From NCBI RefSeq assembly GCF_014649655.1, contig NZ_BMTL01000057.1, positions 1 through 36,650 on the forward strand: a DNA stretch of 36,650 nt, given 5' to 3'. Below the pieces are notes generated by a model. It was not told where the DNA came from. It saw nothing but the letters and a program-made list of their open reading frames with translations, and made no database searches. Of this stretch, positions 1 through 7,464 are shown piece after piece. Each line of letters opens with the position of its first letter. Within the stretch, counting starts at the first letter, position 1. Origin of the DNA: Streptomyces humidus (lineage in GTDB: Bacteria > Actinomycetota > Actinomycetes > Streptomycetales > Streptomycetaceae). A program made the position numbers and the translations under genes.

Positions 1-489
1 CAGGTACCACGCGCACTTCGGTCCGGACTATCCAGCTTGACCACGTGTGCCCAGCTCACATCCCGAAGCGCACCAGATCAGGGCCGGGAATCCACACTGC
101 TGATCGACCTCGGCGTCACCAGAAGTCACTCGCGCCCCAAGGTCAGCAATGACAACCCTTACATCGAGAGTCACTTCAAAACCGCGAAGTACAGCGCCGA
201 CTACCCCGAGTACTTCGATTCCCTCGCGCACGCCCGGGAGTGGTTCGAGGAATTCATCACCTACTACAACCACGAGCACCGGCACTCCGGGATCGGCCTG
301 CACACGCCCGCCTCGGTCCATTTCGGCACCGCCGAGCAGGTCCGCGACCAGCGCGCCGTCACCCTCGCCAAGGCCTACGACAAGCACCCCGAACGCTTCA
401 CCCGCCGCCCCCGACCGCCCGAGATACCTCATCAGGCATGGATCAACGACCCCGCCAAACGCAGGGAACCCGAACCCCAAGACTCATAG
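1..489 (+). pseudogene. IS3-family transposase (OrfB), C-terminal fragment
   Basis: The reading frame is open from base 1 and ends at 489. From about base 94 it matches the end of the IS3 OrfB integrase (rve) domain: the segment LGVTRSHSRPKVSNDNPYIE carries the glutamate of the DDE triad, followed by the typical YYNHEHRHSGIGLHTP block and the basic tail. The enzyme would cut and join IS ends. Upstream of about base 94 the protein no longer resembles the family: the HxDxG block expected roughly 15 residues before LGVTRSHS is missing. Either the element is internally rearranged or the homologous part was deleted. No start codon can be assigned; an internal GTG/ATG start would give a protein without the first two catalytic aspartates. 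I treat it as an inactive fragment. Confidence 0.7.
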
Positions 490-517
490 CCATACAAACG
501 TCTCATTTGACTTGACA
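1..517 (+). mobile_element. IS3-family element, right-hand fragment
   Basis: The first half kilobase is the 3' part of an IS3-family insertion sequence: the C-terminal part of its transposase followed by a short tail ending GTCTCATTTGACTTGACA at 500-517, which has the look of an IS3 terminal inverted repeat ending in CA. The left end lies outside the window, so the matching repeat and target duplication cannot be seen. Sequence beyond about 518 belongs to a truncated host gene, which supports the boundary. The end differs from the left end of the IS at 36554, so the two are different elements. Confidence 0.7.
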
Positions 518-518
518 T

Positions 519-809
519 CTACCGTGGTCCCGTGAGCCGCACCCCGGGTGGCCGGACGAGACGGAACGGGGCCGTGAGCGCCCCGGCCGGCCGGCCTCCC
601 CCGGCTGGACGGACACCGAGGCCGCCGAGTTCGACCGGCTCCTCGATGAGCTGCGGGCCGCCACCGCCGTCGTCCAGTGCCACATGTGGTGGGAGCGCTG
701 CTCGCGCGAGGGCATCAAGGGCGCGGACCTGGTGGGCGCCCGGCAGGCGCTCAGGCACGCCAAGGGCGCCGTCCCTCTGGTCCGTGAGGACGTCGACGCC
801 GCGGCCTGA
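519..809 (+). pseudogene. 3' remnant of a small hypothetical gene cut by the IS
   Basis: An open frame begins right after the IS end and stops at 807-809 with no ATG, GTG or TTG in its first two thirds. Its translation is convincingly protein-like: a Pro/Arg-rich stretch, then TDTEAAEFDRLLDELRAATA, an HMWWERC segment and a helical tail ending VREDVDAAA. The high GC at third codon positions supports this frame over the overlapping alternatives. I read it as the C-terminal about 95 codons of a hypothetical protein whose 5' end was removed by the IS3 insertion or a deletion next to it. The function is unknown. A hairpin suited to termination follows about 33 bases downstream. Confidence 0.5.
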
Positions 810-842
810 CTGCTCCGGCGCGCGCCCGGCCCCGCACCCCGA

Positions 843-863
843 GGCGGCCGGGCGCCGCCGTTT
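843..863 (+). terminator. Hairpin after the truncated gene
   Basis: GGCGGC (843-848), loop CGGGC, GCCGCC (854-859), then G and TTT. It lies 33 bases after the stop codon at 809 and is a plausible intrinsic terminator with a short T tract. Confidence 0.4.
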
Positions 864-1107
864 CTGCGCCGTTCTCGGCGTTCGCCGCCCCCCGCCCGCG
901 GCCCGCAGGTTCGGTGGTCCACTGCCCGCCCGGTGAGTTGGCGCACCGGCTGCTACAGGGCGAGCAGCGTGTGGCGCGTGCTGGCCCGGCTTCTCGCGCC
1001 TTCCGGCACGGCCCGGGGCACCGAGGCGGGCGGTCCTCGTTCCCGTACGGCCTGCCGGCCGGACGGCGCCGCGTCTTGCATGGATGGTGGGAAGCAATTC
1101 CCTACTG

Positions 1108-1136
1108 TTGCGCCTTAGCGATTCAATGTGTACTGT
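1108..1136 (+). promoter_or_regulatory. Possible sigma-70-type promoter
   Basis: TTGCGC (1108-1113), a 17-base spacer and TACTGT (1131-1136) fit a housekeeping promoter, in a locally AT-richer stretch. It would drive the small-gene chain that follows. Transcription would start near 1143, downstream of the GTG at 1128, so either this promoter or the start of the first small gene is wrong. The rest of the interval 810-1127 shows nothing else that I can support. Confidence 0.35.
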
Positions 1137-1325
1137 TGTTCTCGTGAGGCCGGGCGCGAAGAACCGGCCGAGAAGTCACCCGCCCAGCAGACCGCCGCCC
1201 GCGGCCTCGTCGAGGAAGACGAAGCGCCCGAGGTCACCGGCTCGATCTTCTGGAACAGCCATACACAAAGGCGGTCCTTTCCCATGGGGCCGTTCGCGCC
1301 TACCCACACCACTCGACGATCGTGA
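1128..1325 (+). CDS. Hypothetical 65-aa protein, first of a coupled small-gene chain
   Basis: I do not recognise this protein. GC bias at third positions supports the frame from about 1146 on. The GTG at 1128 is the only in-frame start available. The product is acidic in the middle (LVEEDEAPEVTGSIFWN) and ends in a Thr/Arg-rich tail; it has no membrane segment or Cys motif. The stop codon overlaps the GTG of the next gene (GTGA at 1322-1325), a typical translational-coupling arrangement. A promoter-like sequence at 1108-1136 would place the transcript start inside the first codons, so the N-terminus is uncertain. Confidence 0.45.
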   Translation: MYCCSREAGREEPAEKSPAQQTAARGLVEEDEAPEVTGSIFWNSHTQRRSFPMGPFAPTHTTRRS

Positions 1326-1774
1326 GAACTCGCGTGTTCTATCTGATGAAGTGCCCCTGTTGCGGCCACCCGACGATGTTTCACGAACTGGAACGACACA
1401 CCGCCCGAAGCCTCTTGATCGACCCCGAGACGGGCCTGCCGCCAGGCATCTCTGCCGACGGTCACCGTGTGAGCCCGTCCCCGGAGGCCACAGCCAGAGC
1501 CCGTAGGCGGCCCCTGTGCCGGTCGTGTCTCGATGACGTAGAAGCTGGCGGCGCGGTGACCTTCTCCGTACGGCTGAAGGGCGAGCAGACCGCTGTGGCC
1601 ATCGCGTCGGAAATGCCTCTCCTTGACGATGAGGGCCAGGTGATGGCCGTCCGCTGCCCGGCCGCGGGGTGCGGTGCGCTTGTTGATCTGATTAACGGCC
1701 GACTGGATCGCCACCTCGTGCTCGGCCGGGAGTGCCACACGTCGGGCGTCCCGGTGATGGTCGGTGAGGATTGA
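1322..1774 (+). CDS. Hypothetical Cys-rich protein (zinc-ribbon-like)
   Basis: A protein of up to 150 residues, with possible starts at GTG 1322, GTG 1334 or ATG 1346. I prefer 1322 because it overlaps the previous stop by four bases; no clear Shine-Dalgarno is visible, which fits coupled translation. Near the N-terminus is CPCCGH, followed by CRSC about 60 residues later and CPAAGC further on. These spaced cysteines suggest a metal-binding ribbon, but no known family is recognised. Its stop TGA shares a base with the next ATG (TGATG at 1772-1776). It is probably co-translated with the surrounding small genes. Confidence 0.6.
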   Translation: MRTRVFYLMKCPCCGHPTMFHELERHTARSLLIDPETGLPPGISADGHRVSPSPEATARARRRPLCRSCLDDVEAGGAVTFSVRLKGEQTAVAIASEMPLLDDEGQVMAVRCPAAGCGALVDLINGRLDRHLVLGRECHTSGVPVMVGED

Positions 1775-1839
1775 TGACCATCTGCCGTCCCAGCGAGGTC
1801 AACTGCGGCCGCTGCAAGAGCCGACGGGATCCCGGGTGA
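1774..1839 (+). CDS. Possible 21-aa CxxC micropeptide
   Basis: ATG at 1774 overlaps the upstream stop (TGATG). The 21-residue product MTICRPSEVNCGRCKSRRDPG contains a CxxC pair and a further Cys, and is basic. Its stop TGA overlaps a GTG of the next frame (GTGA, 1836-1839). The start/stop overlaps on both sides argue that the frame is translated, at least to carry ribosomes to the next gene. It is too short for homology reasoning. A frameshift joining it to a neighbour is an alternative, but the downstream translation in this frame makes no sense, so I prefer a real micro-ORF. Confidence 0.4.
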   Translation: MTICRPSEVNCGRCKSRRDPG

Positions 1840-2018
1840 CGGTTGGGCCGGAGAAGCCCGTACCGAAGCCGGCGGCTATGGCCCGCGCCTCCGTCGACCC
1901 CTGTGTGCGCTGTGGGGTTCACACCTACGGCGCCTTGGACCGATGTCCCTACGACTGCCCCGATAACGACGACGATGCGTCGGGCATCGGGGCGAATGCG
2001 GAGTTGATCTCAACATGA
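1836..2018 (+). CDS. Hypothetical 60-aa Cys-rich protein
   Basis: Start GTG at 1836 is chosen because it overlaps the stop of the 21-aa ORF by four bases; an ATG at 1878 and an upstream GTG at 1764 are alternatives. The conserved-looking part is DPCVRCGVHTYGALDRCPYD, a CxxC followed by a second CxxxC pair, as in small zinc-binding proteins, then an acidic tail. The stop overlaps the next ATG (ATGA, 2015-2018). The function is unknown. It belongs to the same coupled chain as its neighbours. Confidence 0.5.
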   Translation: MTVGPEKPVPKPAAMARASVDPCVRCGVHTYGALDRCPYDCPDNDDDASGIGANAELIST

Positions 2019-2215
2019 GTACCCCCGTCCCGGGGACCGGGGCCAAGAAGCGTCCCGCGAGGCGTCGCAAGGTCAAGAACGCTCGGACCGGCTCCGTGGG
2101 GAGCAAGATCCTGCCGGGCCAGTACAGCGATGAGGGCGAAAAAGGGCCCTGGTTTCGCCGTCTGGTTCGCCGCGCCGAGACGCGCAGCTGGCGGCGTGAG
2201 GCATCGCGGTTCTGA
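2015..2215 (+). CDS. Hypothetical basic 66-aa protein
   Basis: This small, strongly basic protein has a Lys/Arg cluster KKRPARRRKVKN near the N-terminus, a middle part GQYSDEGEKGPWFRRLVRR, and an Arg-rich end. Start ATG 2015 overlaps the previous stop by four bases. Such a composition suggests nucleic-acid or ribosome binding, but this is only inference. It closes the chain of overlapping small genes; the next gene starts 205 bases later with its own ribosome binding site. Confidence 0.6.
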   Translation: MSTPVPGTGAKKRPARRRKVKNARTGSVGSKILPGQYSDEGEKGPWFRRLVRRAETRSWRREASRF

Positions 2216-2420
2216 CGGCTGCCGTCACCCCAGGTCTTCGACGTGCCGCCGGAAGACCAAAGAGCCGCCCACGTAAACCGCCGCTCGGCCCCACTCCCCC
2301 GGGCAAGGGCATCGGCCGAGCAGCCGAAGCCCTCTGCGTCACCACTGCCGACGAGGCAGCGCGGCGATGCCCGTCCCTCTTCATGCGCGTCCGCCGTGGC
2401 GCCCGATCTTAGGAAGAAAC

Positions 2421-2894
2421 GTGTCTGCTGATCTGCAACTCTGCATCCATTCGGTTCCCGCTGACGAGGTCGTCGCGCTTCTCGACCTCATGCGGGAGCA
2501 CAAACTCCACGGCGAGTACGAGCGGGGCCCTGTCGAGGCCCTCACGCTGGGACAGGTATACCGCGCCCGGGACGCCGCGCTGGGCCTCTGCGAGGAGGTC
2601 GCCGCGCGGCTGGAGGAGGACGCCCCGAACGCCGTGTTCGAGCTGTGGCAGGACCCTCACTGGAGCGCCGACGGGCACTACCACGCACACGTCCCGCAGT
2701 TCGGCCATTTCGAGGCGGGTTGCGATGCCGAGGGTGTTCCGCATGTCGGCGTGCACGACCTCATCCAACGGCTGAGCAACAGCCCGGCAGCGACGCTCGG
2801 CGACTGGATGGCGGGTGAGGGGGCCGGCCTTCTCGGCGTCGCGGTGCTCGCCGTGGTGGGCGAGTACCGGGCGCAGCGGTCGTCCGGCTCCTGA
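2421..2894 (+). CDS. Hypothetical 157-aa protein
   Basis: I choose GTG 2421, seven bases or so after AGGAAG (2411-2416), over the longer in-frame start at 2367, whose extra N-terminal residues are not protein-like. The product starts VSADLQLCIHSVPADEVVAL, is mostly helical and acidic, and has a His/aromatic-rich middle (HWSADGHYHAHVPQFGHF) that could bind a metal. No membrane segment or signal peptide is visible. The family is not recognised. It is followed by a strong hairpin and then by a gene with its own binding site. Confidence 0.65.
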   Translation: MSADLQLCIHSVPADEVVALLDLMREHKLHGEYERGPVEALTLGQVYRARDAALGLCEEVAARLEEDAPNAVFELWQDPHWSADGHYHAHVPQFGHFEAGCDAEGVPHVGVHDLIQRLSNSPAATLGDWMAGEGAGLLGVAVLAVVGEYRAQRSSGS

Positions 2895-2947
2895 TCCAGG
2901 CTTTCCCCCTCTCGCACCCCGTCGGGGCCGGTTGGCCGGTGATGCAT

Positions 2948-2968
2948 GCGGCGGCGCAGCGCCGCCGC
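2948..2968 (+). terminator. Perfect 10-bp inverted repeat
   Basis: GCGGCGGCGC, a single A at 2958, then GCGCCGCCGC. The repeat lies 53 bases after the stop at 2894 and about 90 before the start at 3057. There is no T tract, so it may be a terminator, an attenuator or a transcript stabiliser. Confidence 0.35.
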
Positions 2969-3056
2969 TCCGCGATCGCCCGAGAAGTCGACGACGCGCA
3001 CAACGGCCAGACGCTCCCCGGCCTCCCCCACCCCACAATTCACTGGAGAACTGATC

Positions 3057-4166
3057 ATGGCGGACATCCGCATGCGCTTCCTCGGGCACCCCTGGGAGCA
3101 GACCACCGTTTCTGCCGATTCCGAGAGACCCGAGGAGGTGTTCATCGCCCTCTTCCTCCGGGCGATGGAGACCGTTCCCGAACTGCGCGCCTTGCCCGGC
3201 GACCTGGAGGCGTACACCGTGCGCTGGGACGGCGACGAGGCGTCCATCTACCACCCGGATGTGGAACAGGTCGTCTTCCGCGCCCAGCCTGCGCCCGGGC
3301 GTTCCGTGCAGGGGGGTGCTCCGGTCAGGACACGGCCGCCTGAGGTGTGGCGCGAGGAGCGCGGCCACGATTTCTACCCGGCTCCGGCGGAGCTGGCCGA
3401 GATCCCGGGTCTGTGGGCAACCGTCTTGGAGCCGCATGAGCACAGGGTGGTCGGCCTCCGGTATTCCTCCGCCTGGGGCGAGTGGTACGTCGTAGAGCTC
3501 GACGACGCGAGCGGCGAGGCTTACGGGTGGTCGTGCCTGGGCGGTGACCTGTCACGGGGACGGTGGGGTCTGATCGATCTTCCGGCTCTGGAGTCGATCC
3601 ATCAGGAGAGCGACCTGTCCCGGCTGGTTGTTCGCGATCTGAATTTCACACCTGCCGTCGCGGCCAGTATTTTGCCGAAGGGCCGACCTCACGACTCATG
3701 CGGGGACGCAGATTGCCCTGTGTGTCCGCCCGATTTCATGACGGAGTACGTTGCTCGACTGCGCGAGATCATCGCGGAGCACGGGTTCGCCGTCCAGGCC
3801 GTTCTTGCCGATGAGGGTTCTGCCGCCTACTGCTACACCATCGGTCTGCACGAGTCTTTGGGGCACGAGTTCGTGATGGCCGGCCTGGACGTCGGGGCGA
3901 TGCAGGGCGTCCTCCATTCCGTCGTCGAGAAATTCGCCGGATCGTCTGGTCCGGTCGCCGGTGAGGTCCTGGATGGGCTTCTCGCGAACGGATTCCGGCT
4001 GCTCATGCACCCCGTGGAGTCCCTGGAGCCCTTCGCGATGCTGCGGGCGGTGTATGGCCGGGATACCGCTGTGCCGTACTGGCAGGCCGTGTGGCCCGAT
4101 CGTGACGGCGTCTTCCCAACTGATGCCTCGTGCTCGCTTTCACCCGGAACGCAACCGCTTCTCTAG
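3057..4166 (+). CDS. DUF4262 protein with DUF2958-like middle region
   Basis: Start ATG 3057 follows GGAGAA (3045-3050) at good spacing. The 369-aa product seems to have three parts. Residues 1-75 are unrecognised. Residues about 115-182, from IPGLWATVLEPHEHRVVGLR to WGLIDLPALESI, resemble DUF2958, a family common on mobile elements. Residues about 232-355 resemble DUF4262: HGFAVQAVLADEGSAAYCYT, GLHESLGHEF, the later LLMHPVE and the YWQAVWPDRDGVFP end block. Between them lies a Cys cluster (DSCGDADCPVC, 213-223) that could bind zinc. DUF4262 proteins are of unknown biochemistry and are frequent on actinomycete accessory DNA. No signal peptide is seen. The joining of the two domains is inferred from local similarity only. 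Confidence 0.75.
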   Translation: MADIRMRFLGHPWEQTTVSADSERPEEVFIALFLRAMETVPELRALPGDLEAYTVRWDGDEASIYHPDVEQVVFRAQPAPGRSVQGGAPVRTRPPEVWREERGHDFYPAPAELAEIPGLWATVLEPHEHRVVGLRYSSAWGEWYVVELDDASGEAYGWSCLGGDLSRGRWGLIDLPALESIHQESDLSRLVVRDLNFTPAVAASILPKGRPHDSCGDADCPVCPPDFMTEYVARLREIIAEHGFAVQAVLADEGSAAYCYTIGLHESLGHEFVMAGLDVGAMQGVLHSVVEKFAGSSGPVAGEVLDGLLANGFRLLMHPVESLEPFAMLRAVYGRDTAVPYWQAVWPDRDGVFPTDASCSLSPGTQPLL

Positions 4167-4218
4167 CCGGTTTCAAGGATTCTCAACTTCTTGCACGGTC
4201 GTTTTAGGGGGTATTTTC

Positions 4219-4671
4219 ATGCGTCAGCCTGAACCACTGGATGCTATTGACGAGCTGCGGTTCTTTCTGGATTTCGCTGTTCCGCTGTGCGGCGCTGACA
4301 TCGCGTACAAGCTCAGGCAATGGGGCCATTCTCGCGAGCAGGCCAAGAACTGGCTACGAGGTGAAGCCGAGCGCGCTGGCGGCAGCTTGGGCGAGAACGG
4401 CGACGTGCTGCAGTTCAGCGACGGTCGTCCTCGGTCGGGACGCGCGCAGAACCGTGTGGTCCGGACGGCGAGTGAGCTTGCTCGCGGCGTGGCAGCGGCA
4501 GCGCTGCTCGCGCAGCTGGAGGGGAAGAGCGGGGTCGAGGCCTTCGGCAGCTTCTACGGTGTCACCGCCGGGCCCGCTGAGGCCGACACGGCCCGAGTCC
4601 AGGATGGAGAGGACGGTGCAGTCGGTGGCGCCGCTGGTGGCACCTGTCCTGTACGGAGGCCGGCCGCCTGA
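4219..4671 (+). CDS. Hypothetical 150-aa protein
   Basis: Start ATG 4219 has AGGGGG (4207-4212) upstream; the frame is open further upstream but overlaps the previous gene out of frame. The first 60 residues are helical, with DELRFFLDFAVPLCGADIAY and a WGHSREQAKNWLRGEAER segment that could be a helical DNA- or protein-binding unit. The Gly/Ala-rich tail is probably disordered. The family is not recognised. It lies 52 bases after the DUF4262 gene and is probably co-transcribed. A hairpin at 4743-4766 follows. Confidence 0.6.
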   Translation: MRQPEPLDAIDELRFFLDFAVPLCGADIAYKLRQWGHSREQAKNWLRGEAERAGGSLGENGDVLQFSDGRPRSGRAQNRVVRTASELARGVAAAALLAQLEGKSGVEAFGSFYGVTAGPAEADTARVQDGEDGAVGGAAGGTCPVRRPAA

Positions 4672-4742
4672 ACGCGTCGAGGAAGTCCCGGTGCCACGCC
4701 GTCCGCGGTACCTCGTCCCAGCTGGCGAGTCGAGCCCGCAGG

Positions 4743-4766
4743 GAGCCGAATAGGAGCTCTCGGCTC
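4743..4766. terminator. Hairpin between convergent genes
   Basis: GAGCCGA (4743-4749), a 10-base loop, TCGGCTC (4760-4766). It sits between the plus-strand gene ending at 4671 and the minus-strand gene ending at 4891, and could act in both directions. Confidence 0.4.
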
Positions 4767-4890
4767 ACTCCTTAGGCTCGCCGAGGTCCGTGCCGGAATG
4801 GGTGCGCGGGACGGGCCCCGGTCCCCGTGACGGGACGCAGTACGGCCGGGGCCGCCACTCCAGGACGCAGTTCGCACAGTCGCCGACGGC

Positions 4891-5730
4891 TCAGTCCAGG
4901 CGGGAGAAGTCGAGATCCACCAGGATCTCCCTCAGATCGACCTTCTCGTCGAGGCAGAAGCCCCGAAGCTCGTCCCACATCTCGGAGACACCCTCCAGAG
5001 CGCCACCGAGCAGGGACAGCTGTCCGCGGTCCTCGTCGTATTCCTCGTCGTGGAGGTAGACCATCTCCGCCTTCTGGAGCTCGCGTACGACGCTGAGCAG
5101 CGTCGTACGGTCCGCCGAGAAGCGCCTCAACACCAGTTCGAAGTCCGTGGTCTCCTCGTGGACCACGAGGGCGAGTACCTGTCGGGCCATCCGCGTGCGG
5201 CCGCCGACACGCCCCGCGAAGCGGTTGACCAGTTCGAGGACGTCCTGTTCGTCCGACGGATCCTGGTCGGCGTCCTCCCAAGCGAAGAAGCGGCGCATGG
5301 TGGTGGCGGGCCGCACCAGGGAGCCGTTGACCGTGTCCCGGAACTCGGCCTCGATGTCGTCGACCGTGTACCGGTACGTGCCCTCATGCTTCTGTTTGAC
5401 CGCCCGCAGGTACTCGACGGTGTAGTCGTCCCGGGTGACGCTGCTGTCGATCAGGTCGTGATGCACCCCGCACAGCAGCATCAGGTTGTCGAAGTCCCTC
5501 AGCTGTTCGACGTCCCGGCCGTCCCATGCCTCGTGCCGGGCGCTGCCGGGCTCAGCGCCGATGATGTGGGCGATCTTGCCGACCCAGGCGCCGTCATCCG
5601 TGACCAGCCGCGTTGGGCAGTGCGGGTCGCCCCAGGCGCATTCGTTGCCAGAGAACGCCCACAGCCGGCGCGCGACGCCGGACATCGGCTCCTTGCGGTT
5701 CTTCTCGGGGCCGCTCGTCCGCTTGGCCAC
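4891..5730 (-). CDS. HNH endonuclease with C-terminal extension
   Basis: The 279-aa protein starts at GTG 5730 after an AAGGAAGGG binding site. Residues 31-93 form an HNH nuclease centre: a Cys pair (CAWGDPHC), the AHIIGAE block with H55, DNLMLLC with N82, and the closing HHDLID (H90/H91). HNH enzymes cut DNA with one metal ion. Residues about 150-279 form a separate, charged domain with a helical run (RRFSADRTTLLSVVRELQKAE, read in two halves) that looks like a winged helix and could choose the target. Similar HNH proteins are frequent in phage-defence and mobile regions, but no partner gene is adjacent here. Catalytic residues look intact. Its biological role is inference. Confidence 0.75.
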   Translation of the reverse strand: MAKRTSGPEKNRKEPMSGVARRLWAFSGNECAWGDPHCPTRLVTDDGAWVGKIAHIIGAEPGSARHEAWDGRDVEQLRDFDNLMLLCGVHHDLIDSSVTRDDYTVEYLRAVKQKHEGTYRYTVDDIEAEFRDTVNGSLVRPATTMRRFFAWEDADQDPSDEQDVLELVNRFAGRVGGRTRMARQVLALVVHEETTDFELVLRRFSADRTTLLSVVRELQKAEMVYLHDEEYDEDRGQLSLLGGALEGVSEMWDELRGFCLDEKVDLREILVDLDFSRLD

Positions 5731-6074
5731 AGCCCGCCCTTCCTTCGCCCTGACGACAACGCGCAGCGTAGTTCAGTGGGTTGGGGTGCGGCACGCATGC
5801 TGGTTGTCCGGCTACTACCAGCGCTGGGTCGGGCGGGCGCGGGGGCGAGTTCGGCCTGTTCGGCGACGGCGCCGAGGCGGTCGGCAGGCACAACCTACGT
5901 GGCCGCGTAGTCGGCGGTTGTGCTGGGTCTTATGCCGGGCGCTGCTGGCCGGCTGAGGGGTGAGGCGCGTCTGCTCTGGTGTGGGTGAACTTCGGGCGTT
6001 GTCGCCCGAGTCCGTGTCGTAGTCGGGATGATGTGGCACGTGCGGGGCCGCGGCGGCCGCGGGAGGGGGTCAGG
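5731..6074. other. Intergenic region between divergent genes
   Basis: This 344-base gap separates the HNH gene (minus) from the 6075 gene (plus) and must hold both promoters. I can point to TTGTCG near 5999 with TAGTCG downstream as a weak candidate for the plus direction. At 6048-6062 lies CCGCGG-CGG-CCGCGG, an inverted repeat that ends at the start of the binding site GGGAGGGGG, so it could hide the site in a hairpin. No gene is supported here. Confidence 0.35.
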
Positions 6075-7427
6075 GTGAGCAGGTGGGGGAAGCAGCAGGA
6101 ACGGCTGGTGGTGCGGGCCGTCGACGTGCTGTCGGGTGTGCTGAGCGGCGCGGTGCCGGAGCCGGCCCGCCGCGTGGTTGCCTCCCGGGCGCTGCTGGCC
6201 GTCGAGGAGTTGGTGTTCCCGATGCACGAGGAGCTGGTGCTGGAGGAGAACGCGGACGCGGCGGCTCGGGGGGCTACCGATGAGCAGTGGGCACACGACG
6301 CCGCGGTGCGCGGGTGGGTGATCGAGACGTTGGCCGAGCACGCCTCGTCCTACAACGAGCTCCATGATGTGTGGGAAGACGATTCGGAGTACGTCGAACC
6401 CCGTGGTGACCATCCGGTGTGGGCGCTGCTGGAGCTGTCTCCCTTCGCGCGGCGTCTGAGGCTGTTGCAGGAGGCGGCCGCGAAGACCGCGGTCGGCCTG
6501 GGCGGCGACGTCGGCGTCGGCGCGCACCAGATCGGGCACTGGGCGGCGGGCCGGTCCCGGCCGGGGGAACGTGAGCGGGAGGCGCTGGCGGAGGCGCTGG
6601 GTGTCCACCGGGCGTGGCTGCACGCTTCGCGCGACGAGCAGCCGGATGTGCAGCTGTACCGGTTCGCGTCCTGCCCGTGCGAGAAGCCGACTGCCATGAT
6701 GCGGCTCGGGCTGGGCCGGGATGAGCCGGACTGGTACGACAGCCCCGCCGAGCAGGCTGCCGCCGTGCACTGGTGTGGCGGCTGTCGGCAGGGCTGGGTG
6801 AAGGACGCGGCCGGATGGCTGCTGCCGCTGCCTCCCGGGGAGGAGCCGAGACCGTCCGGCGGGGACTTGGTCGGCCTTGGCCGACCGTTCAGTCGCGGCC
6901 CCTCGGTGACTCTCGATGAGCCGTGGCCGCGGGCGCTGTGGCAGCTTCCGGCAGGCCGGAAGGGCCGCGCCCGCACCGCCTACCAGGTCCCGGAACTGCT
7001 CACCCGGGCGCCGCAGGACCTGCCTGTACGGCCGGCTACCGCGCGCGTCGTCGTGCCGGAGCCGGTGTGGGGGGCCGGTTCGGCGGAGCGGCTTGCCGCG
7101 AACGGGACGTGGTGCCGCACGTGCCGGGCCCTGGCCGACGCGCCTGAGGGGGCGGCCGGTGGCCCGTGGGTTCTGCTGCACCGCAGCGAGCCGCGACGCG
7201 GGCTGAGTACCTGGACCTACCCCACCGTGAAGGATGCTCTGCATCACGGCGCCCATCTGGCCATGACGTACCTGCAGCTGGACGACGGTCCCCTCGACCC
7301 TGTGGCGCTGGACCTGTTCGTCGGCCAGGCGCACGCCCAGGTCATCGCCCGCTATCTCGAATTGCAACCGGAGACCACCCAGTTCGAGGTCGCCGAGCTC
7401 GTCCCCATGCGCGCCAGCGAGTTCTGA
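6075..7427 (+). CDS. Hypothetical HTH protein with Cys pairs
   Basis: GTG 6075 is chosen because GGGAGGGGG (6061-6069) precedes it; the frame is open further upstream, but that part is not protein-like. The 450-aa product has a helical N-terminal part. Residues about 123-185 look like an XRE-type helix-turn-helix (LQEAAAKT, VGAHQIGHWAAGRSRPGERE, ALAEALGVHRAWL). Cys pairs follow at about 200/202 (CPC) and 234/237 (CGGC), and a CRTC further on, suggesting a zinc ribbon. A regulator or a DNA-binding accessory protein is likely, but the family is not recognised. It ends at a hairpin shared with the convergent acetyltransferase gene. Confidence 0.65.
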   Translation: MSRWGKQQERLVVRAVDVLSGVLSGAVPEPARRVVASRALLAVEELVFPMHEELVLEENADAAARGATDEQWAHDAAVRGWVIETLAEHASSYNELHDVWEDDSEYVEPRGDHPVWALLELSPFARRLRLLQEAAAKTAVGLGGDVGVGAHQIGHWAAGRSRPGEREREALAEALGVHRAWLHASRDEQPDVQLYRFASCPCEKPTAMMRLGLGRDEPDWYDSPAEQAAAVHWCGGCRQGWVKDAAGWLLPLPPGEEPRPSGGDLVGLGRPFSRGPSVTLDEPWPRALWQLPAGRKGRARTAYQVPELLTRAPQDLPVRPATARVVVPEPVWGAGSAERLAANGTWCRTCRALADAPEGAAGGPWVLLHRSEPRRGLSTWTYPTVKDALHHGAHLAMTYLQLDDGPLDPVALDLFVGQAHAQVIARYLELQPETTQFEVAELVPMRASEF

Positions 7428-7441
7428 GCGCCGACGCGCTC
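7426..7441. terminator. Bidirectional hairpin
   Basis: GAGCGC (7426-7431), loop CGAC, GCGCTC (7436-7441), followed by CTT. It overlaps the stop codon at 7427 and lies 24 bases from the end of the convergent gene at 7465. Confidence 0.45.
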
Positions 7442-7464
7442 CTTGGCCGCGCCGGGGCGAGCGG

